DNA from: Sepiola atlantica | Taxonomy: Eukaryota > Mollusca > Cephalopoda > Sepiida > Sepiolidae | Assembly (NCBI GenBank): GCA_963556195.1 | Contig: OY744525.1 | Location: forward strand, 42,519,076 to 42,583,075 | DNA length: 64,000 bases | Reading direction: 5' to 3' | Part shown: piece after piece, positions 57,371 to 64,000 of the stretch | How positions within the stretch are numbered: position 1 is the first letter of the stretch | Layout: every line of letters starts with the position of its first letter | Notes under the pieces: model-generated | Told to the model about the DNA's origin: nothing | Seen by the model: only the letters and a program-made list of their open reading frames with translations | Database searches by the model: none | Position numbers and translations under genes: made by a program

Positions 57371-59340
57371 ATTATTGTATTCAATTCCACAACATCACCA
57401 GCTGGTTTTTATCGCATCATAAATTCCCCGGTGACTATGGAAAAAGAGCATTTTTTCATTGTCTTAATTGACGACTATTTCAAAAGTCCCCCTCTTTTTA
57501 CCTTCATGTGATGTTGTTCGACTAATCAGAGTATTTGGTATCACTGCAACTCCCTCCCTCATACAGCAGGAAAAGAAAACAAAAATTAAAAATGAAGCAA
57601 ATAAAAAAAAGTAAAATAGGCAACATCAAAAATAAATCATTAGGGGCAAACTTAATAACATAGACACGTTTCTCTCTTTTTTTTTTCATTTTACTTCAGT
57701 TACTTCTCAGAAATCATGGGGGCCCCTTCTTGGAGCTAACACTTGATTTCTATATGAGATATGTAGATATTTGAGTGTTCAATCAAGATTCTTCTCTTCT
57801 TCTCAAACGTTGAATTAGTAAAGTAGTAAAGAACAATAATTTTCCTCTCCCCAATTGACCAGTTAACTTTGTTATAGTATATCTTTTTTATAGTCTCTTG
57901 GTCGTTCCGGATTCCAGAACAAGAATTCATCTAGTCTGGTTGAGTATCCAGCTTAGTGCTGTTACTAGAGGCAACATCACTTGAAGAAGGTGCATCATTC
58001 CTCATATGCGCCAGAGTGCAGCCATGCTGAGGGAATTTTATTTGGGTTTCAATGTTATTTTGAATATTTGGTCAGGGTATACATATAGGGGGAAGTATCC
58101 TCATACCAGGTTGTCCTGACAAACACTTGTACAGAGAGACCGAAGACACTCAAGGATAGTGCCTAGTAGGCATTCAAATTCTCTCCATTATCTGTATCTT
58201 TATAAAATTGGGCCATTTATCGCACTAACAGTGAGATCAAAACGCCAAATTAATATTTACAATAGAAGAACAATGTGCATGCTATCGCTGTTGTAAGATT
58301 AAATAGTTTATACATTGCTTTGCAAAAGAACATCTTATTAATTAACTATTGTTATCCTTTTCTAATTCAATCATTGTTTTTATTTTAATTTATGAATATT
58401 TTTATATCACGGATAAAGATTTAGCATTTGGGTGAAAAAAGTCAATTTACTTCTAGGGGTTGTGATTCTTGGTTTTCTCAATAATTTTAAATAATATATT
58501 AAAAAAATAAAATGGTGTCCAGAGATTTTTTTGTGGCCGTTGGAAAGTCGAAAGTTCTTTGAAATCATTAAACTATCGATTAGAAAGTATTTTCTGACTA
58601 AAATTGAAGTTTATAGAGAAAAGTCAAGTATTATGATTCATTTGTGCTACCCTGAAGAAGAAAACAATATTTTTTTAACTCTGAATCTATTGTATGAATA
58701 AAACAAACAAAAAATCACACTAGAAAGAATACAAAGGAAAGAGAGGAGAGAATGGATCTGAAAAAAGTAAAAACCAAAGAAATGCCTCAAATGTGCCATG
58801 ACCATTTTGGAATGAACACAAAGCCCTAATTCCATGGATTCCCTTCATGGAATCTAAAGACGAAAAACTTACGATGTTTGGAATCCTATCACTTATACTA
58901 CATGCAAACCAAAACGGACATGTTTTCTTGTATTTTTACTATTCATTTCCAAACGTTAATTCTCATGGAGAGTAAGTAATAATTTTCTGGAATCGTTTTC
59001 CGACCATGCAATTCCTAACATTCTCTTTGACTCACGTTTCTAAATATAGTTCTTGTCAGTGGTTAAAAATGAGAATCTAGCACGCTTTGAATAAATGGCA
59101 ATATATAATTAGGGATTTTGATTAGCGACTTTCGTTTTTCTCCCCGCATCCAAGGCTGTTGGTAAATATATATGCCTGACATTTTGTTTTTATTTTGGTC
59201 ATTGCTAGAACTGTGGACATTAATAGACGCTAAAAGGAGACTGATTAGCTCTTTGTTGACAGAAAACAAAGAAATATTCAGAGGTGTTGTTGTGGTATCA
59301 CATTTGGTTTCTTTTTTTTGGTGGGGGGGGGGGAAGGGGT
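57371..59340. other. Non-coding, mostly unique-looking sequence
   Basis: Only frames of 60-70 codons with no recognisable domain occur. A G-run lies near 59,320-59,337. No tRNA-like or tandem structure was found. Confidence 0.5.
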
Positions 59341-60722
59341 AGATGCATCCACGGCTATCTATAAGAAGTGTTGTCTGTCAATCAGTCAGTTTGTCTTGGT
59401 TAACCGCTTGAAACAGCATTTTCGTTAGTCTGTCATGCTTCAGTTTAAAATAGCATTTTCGTTGGTCTGTCATTCTTCAGCATGAAATAACATTGTAGAT
59501 GCATCTATGTAATCTCTATAAGAAACTCTGTCAATCTCTCGGTCAGTCTGTTGGTCTGTCATGCTTAAGTTTGAAATAGTATTTTCGTTGGTCTGTCATG
59601 CTTCAGTTTAAAATAGCACTTTATCTTTGGTCTGTCACGCTTAAGTTTGAAATGACATTTTCGTTAGTCTGTCACGCTTCAGTTTGAAACAGCATTTTTC
59701 AATTGTTCTGCGTAATATCTATAAGAGAATTTTGTGTCGGTCAGTTTGTCGGTCTGTTATGCTTAAGTTCGAAATAACTTTTTATTTTGTCTGTCACACT
59801 AAAGTTTGATATAGCATTTTCATTGGTCTGTCACACTTAACCTTGAAATAGCATTTTCGTTGGTCTGTCATGCTTCAATATTAATAGCATTTTTAAATTG
59901 ATCTATGAAATCTCTATAAGAAAATGTTTGCTTGTCTATCAGTCTGTCAGTTTGTCGGTCTGTCAGGCTTAAGCTTGAAATAACTTTTTATTTGGTCTGT
60001 CACACTTAAGTTTTATATAGCATTTTCGTTGGTCTCTCATGCTGAAGTGTGAAATAGCATTTTCATTGGTCTTTCTTGCTTAAGTTTGAAATAGCATTTT
60101 CTTTGGTCTGCCATACTTAAGTTTGAGATAATATTTTCGTTGGTCTGTCATGCTTCAGTTTGAAATAGCATTTTATATGTGTTTATGTAATCTTTATAAG
60201 AGACTCTGTCGATCTATTTGCCAGTCTATCAGTCTGTCATACTTAAGTTTGAAATAGTAGTTTCTTTGGTCTGTCAAGTTTGAGATAGTATTTTTGTTGG
60301 TCTGTCATATGTAAAATAGCATTTTTAGATGCATCTATGCAATCTTTATAAGAGACCCTGTCCGTCTCTCGGTCAGTCTGTCATACTTAGGTTTAAAATA
60401 GCAATTTCTTTAATCTACCACACTTAAATTTGAGATAGTATTCCGTTGGTTTGTCATGCTAAAATGTGAAATATCATTTTTACATGCATCCATATAATCT
60501 ATATAAAAGGCTCTTTCTAACTATTGGTCAGTCTCTCGGTCTGTCACGCTTAAGTTCAAAATAGCATTTTCATCACTAAATACAGATGGAATGGACGCAT
60601 CTTATTTGAGATCTGTCCAAGAATCATTATAAGAGGCTCTGTCTGTCCGTCTGTCTGTCATATTTTAAGTTTGAAATAGGATTTTCATTTCTTAGCATGC
60701 AGATTGAATGGATGTATGTTAC
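59341..60722 (-). repeat. 38-bp minisatellite family, inverted array
   Basis: The plus strand shows GGTCTGTCATGCTTAAGTTT plus GAAATAGCATTTTCGTT, the reverse complement of the 5.2-6.7 kb unit. AATCTCTATAAGAGACTCTG and AGATGCATC interleave as they do in the degenerate part of the first array. It holds roughly 20-25 units, more diverged than the core of the 5-kb array. Confidence 0.9.
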
Positions 60723-60944
60723 GAATATCTGTTTTTGTTTTTGTTTTATCATCCTATAATTATCCATTTATTCCAAAAGAGAATCCGGATTGGACACGAC
60801 TAAAAATGTCCAAGAATTTGTCATAGTTAGGAATCCTGCTTGTCATTTTACAGAAGGAACAGTTTTTAAAAAAAGGTACAAATAATTCCTTGAAGCAAAA
60901 TGGAATGAAGGTAATCTTGATTCTGTATTGTCCGTTTGATGAGG

Positions 60945-61262
60945 AGAAAAGATGGTGGTGGGAGGAGAGAAAAAGCAGAGAGAAAATATGGTGGTGGGAG
61001 GAGAGAAAAAGCGGAGAGAAAATATGGTGGTGGGAGGAGAGAGAAAAGCAGAGAGAAAATATGGTGGTGGAAGGAGAGAAAAGGCAGAGAGAGAAAATAT
61101 GGTGGTGGGAGGAGAGAAAAAGCAGAGAGAAAATATGGTAGTGGGAGGAGAGAAAAAGCAGAGAGAAAATATGGTGGTGGGAGAAGAGAAAAAGCAGAGA
61201 GAAAATATGGTGGTGGGAGGAGAGAAAAAACAGAGAGAAAATATGGTGGTGGGAGGAGAGAA
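60945..61262 (+). repeat. 36-bp homopurine-rich minisatellite
   Basis: About nine units of GGAGAGAAAAAGCAGAGAGA plus AAATATGGTGGTGGGA with a 36-bp period. Because 36 is divisible by 3, all three plus-strand frames stay open, giving 12-residue protein repeats in overlapping frames. I regard these as artefacts. Diverged units continue to about 61,560. Confidence 0.95.
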
Positions 61263-61854
61263 AAGAAAAGCTAAAATACGTTGTAGAAGGACGAAAACGG
61301 AGAGAGAGAAATATGGTAGTGGGAGGAAGAAAATAGAGAGAGAAAAAGTGGTGGTTAAAGAAAAGAAAAGGTACTGTGATGGTTGGAGTTGAAAAAAGGA
61401 GAGAGAAAATATCGTAGTAGGGGAGAAGTATGAGAGAGAAAATATGATTGATGGAAGTAAGAAAAAGGAGATATGGTACTAGGAAGATACAATATGAGAG
61501 GAAAATCTGGTAGTGGTGAGAGAGAGAGAGAGAGAGGGAGGAGGGGAGTGGAGAGAGGTAGTATAGTAGTGGTGGGAGAAAGATTGTACTATTTTTTAAC
61601 TATATTTCAAAGCATAAACCAAATGTCTATACTATATTGTTTACAAACTGATAACAAAACAGTCTAACTCTCCCCCTGACCTTGTGTCATTTAAAAAAAA
61701 ATACCCATAAAAACTATTCACTGTTCGTTTGAAAAATCGTTCTATTCTTTAAACATTATCTAATTTCCCCCAATCTAAGGGGTCAACGTAATACATTATT
61801 ATTGCACTATATATAAAACTATCTCTCTCTACATAAAGTTAGGTATGTGTATAT

Positions 61855-62110
61855 GTCTATATATTTGTACTTATAGGATTCACTCCTAAACTAATTAACC
61901 GATCATTATGAATTTTGAAACACAGCTGCTCAGGGGAAGGGTTGATAATGTGGATTATATTTAGTTTAATTCAGTTTTATGCAAAGGATACAAAGAGAGG
62001 GTGAGATTGCTTCTTGAAAATTCAGATACCTCCGATTTTTTGTAAATTTTAACAATAAGTATTAGACAACCAATTAATAAATATTCTTCAAAGTTCTTTG
62101 GAATATTTTT
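61855..62110 (+). repeat. Duplicated segment, copy 1
   Basis: GATAATGTGGATTATATTTA, TTTTATGCAAAGGATAC and ATACCTCCGATTTTTTGTAA recur with small changes at 62,885-63,080. It follows CACTCCTAAACTAATTAACC, which looks like the body of a dispersed repeat. Confidence 0.7.
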
Positions 62111-62884
62111 TTTAATTTTTAGGGGGTAAAATATGGGCACAACCTCCCATTTAAAAATTCAAATATTTCAGATTTGCATTAAACTTGATCCATAGTCATT
62201 AAAAACCAATTAAGCAAGATTCTCTGAATTTCAATTTCTTCTTAAGACCCCTTAAGCTTAAGCCTTAAATTTTAGAAATATTCTAGAATCAAAATCGTGT
62301 AATGAATATTGATTAAATTTGGATTTCGGATTGTAAACATTAGGTTTACTAATATTATATCTTGATTTTAATCTTCGTTATGAGACATAAAAGTGGTGCA
62401 AACTGTTCTACACGGGGAATTAATTTTACCCGTCATGGGACGGGTATTCTTCTCGTTAAATTATCTTTGTATACTAGCTTGTATACCAATAACAGGACGA
62501 GTCCATAATTCTGAAACTCCGTTGGACACTTTAATTCGAAATTATTTCAATTTATATTTCTTTTAATTATTTTTGCTGTTTGACTTCTTCAAATGAACTT
62601 TTAAGTCTGTACCAATCTCTTCTCTTAGTCGTCAATAGAATATTGGGGCATCACTATGTGGCACGTCTTGGCCAGTTGTCTCCCGGAGGTCCTCTTTATA
62701 AAAAGCAACATAAATATGATCTCTTTGCAACAATTCGCAGGTAGGTAATCATTCCTACAAAATTTCAAGTTCCTATAGTCTAAAGGTAGTTAGCTGACAC
62801 AGAGACACTATCACATTAGTATAAATATATGTGCGTCTGTGTGCCACTAACAGCTTTTATACTACTAGACTTTGAAATGTAATA
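62111..62884. other. Non-coding, repeat-like stretch
   Basis: GGGACGGGTATTCTTCTCG followed by ATACTAGCTTGTATACC (about 62,440-62,490) resembles the ACTAGC-type repeat ends seen near 960 and 2,815. No frame was found. Confidence 0.45.
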
Positions 62885-63080
62885 TAGATTGATGGGGGTA
62901 AGGGTGGGTAATGTGGACTATATTTATTTTAATTTAGTTGTATGCAAAGGGGGTAAAGAGAGAGTGGAAGCCTTTCTTGAAAATTTAGATACCTCCGATA
63001 TTTGTAAAATTTTAACAATAGGTATTCTAAAGAGGGTCACAAACCATTGTTCCAAATATTTTGAATACCCTCTCCGCACC
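62885..63080 (+). repeat. Duplicated segment, copy 2
   Basis: It shares GGTAATGTGGACTATATTTA, TGTATGCAAAGG, CTTGAAAATTTAGATACC and TTTTAACAATA with copy 1. The 72-codon frame here is not conserved in copy 1, so it is probably not coding. Confidence 0.7.
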
Positions 63081-64000
63081 CGAAAATATATATGTGTATA
63101 TATTTGAAGACAAATCTAAAACTATTCTATCTATTCTTATTAAATTTGTATCAGACATTCTTTTATTGGGGCAGGCCACATAGGTTAAATCTATTTATCT
63201 TTTTTTCTTCATAGGAAGTCCTGAACAATTAACTATGCTTTTATATCTAATTTTAATGAAGTTTTGTGACATGATGAGGATTTTGCAATAGTAATTTATT
63301 TATTAGGTTTAATTAAATGATGGAATAGTTAATTAAAAGAAATTGTTGGAGAGTCAATAAATTTTTGGAGTGACAAATATCGCCCAAATCTTATTTTCGT
63401 GAAGTTCATATTTTTTGTATTTGAGCGACAACCAAAACTATCGGTTGTAATTATGAATAACGAAAGTTGAAAATGTCATTATCAAATCGTAATTTTGAGA
63501 TGTTGTATTTCCGATGTCAAAGATGACAGCTGAGAAAAAATTATTTAAACTGAACTTTGTCCTCTTTAAAATTGTGTTTACCATTTGAAAGGTTGTATTT
63601 CTTGGGGTGACATGATAGCTGGAGAAAATTATTTGTTTTGACTTAATTGAATTACCAGGAAATTATTTCATCTCAAATTGTGTTTACCATATGAATAGTT
63701 ACTGAGAATACCAACTATATTTGATAAATATACCTACCTGCCAACTGATATTCATAAAATAAGACCTGATCTATATATTGCAGCTTGGATTTAAGTTCTA
63801 CTTTTTTGGGTGAAACAAAAGCTCTCATTACCCGACCAATCGTAGGAGAGTAACAAATGCACATAGTTCTCCATTAAGGGGCGCCCCCATATTGGAAATG
63901 GGTTTTCTTAGATAGTACTGGCATACATAGATGTGATCAGCCATCGAAAGATTCAAATAAAAGAAACGAGGCAGGAAAACTCTTCGACCTGATTGATTGA
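63081..64000. other. AT-rich stretch to the window end
   Basis: There is a weak internal duplication of about 107 bp (AAATTGTGTTTACCAT at about 63,570 and 63,677, each after a GTTGTATTTC-like or GAAATTATTT-like block). Nothing else is recognised. Confidence 0.45.

Noticed and set aside
60890..61392. Overlapping 83-146 aa frames with 12-residue repeats
   Set aside because: All three frames are open only because the 36-bp purine repeat is a multiple of three. No start context or domain supports coding.

Overview
This is eukaryotic, intron- or intergenic-type DNA from an animal with a repeat-rich genome. The repertoire is tRNA-derived SINEs with (TA)n tails, a SINE headed by U2 snRNA, several LINE clades, a Penelope-like fragment, a Ty3/Gypsy-type LTR element, foldback elements, and very frequent (TA)n, (AAT)n and (ATG)n microsatellites. 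It looks lophotrochozoan, and a mollusc (possibly a cephalopod) is my best guess. That guess is inference from the kind of repeats, not from a diagnostic gene. There is no bacterial-style gene organisation, rRNA or CRISPR. Nearly every open frame is low-complexity, or a shadow or fragment of a transposable element. The one plausible piece of a host gene is a 127-nt coding exon on the minus strand at 14,201-14,327, perhaps preceded by a 30-nt microexon at 14,508-14,537.

Layout. 1-5 kb: AT-rich DNA with a hairpin, a tRNA-SINE, a decayed LINE reverse transcriptase fragment and a foldback (MITE-like) element. 5.15-6.66 kb: a 38-bp minisatellite. 7.3-12.8 kb: four copies of an unidentified dispersed repeat, a 560-bp palindrome, a tRNA-SINE with a hammerhead-like tail motif, and a dimer of U2-snRNA-headed SINEs with target-site duplication and a nearby empty-site paralogue. 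10.7-12.2 kb: CR1/Jockey-like LINE C-terminus and 3' tails of an R4/Dong-like LINE with (AAT)n. 12.5-14.06 kb: a tandem segmental duplication with a 47-bp minisatellite expanded in one copy. 14.2-17.7 kb: the exon candidate, two palindromes, a SINE with clear target-site duplication and a minus-strand LINE C-terminus. 19.86-26.2 kb: a young, minus-strand LTR retrotransposon (LTRs of about 1,147 bp, tRNA-His primer-binding site, gag but no recognisable pol), inserted inside a SINE. 26.2-27.4 kb: two LINE fragments joined at an (ATG)n run.

28.72-46.43 kb: a 17.7-kb AT-rich satellite. It is built from a 28-bp ancestral unit and homogenised as a 55-bp dimer (28+27). It carries three apparently identical copies of a diverged 430-bp block, which define units of 7,323 and 1,768 bp that differ by exactly 101 dimers. 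This is the most striking structure in the window.

46.4-64 kb: a SINE, a rearranged U2-SINE relic, a degenerate tandem repeat, foldbacks, a 5'-truncated R2-superfamily LINE with a restriction-like endonuclease domain and (AAT)n tail, duplicated SINE units, a Penelope-like element fragment, the same 38-bp minisatellite as at 5 kb but inverted (59.3-60.7 kb), a 36-bp homopurine minisatellite, and AT-rich DNA with a duplicated segment.

How the parts relate: the window records layered mobile-element activity. SINE and LINE 3' tails appear to seed the microsatellites, and tandem duplication then expands short units into minisatellites and the large satellite. All reading was by eye. Coordinates of repeats and decayed elements are approximate to about 5-30 bases unless an exact junction is stated.
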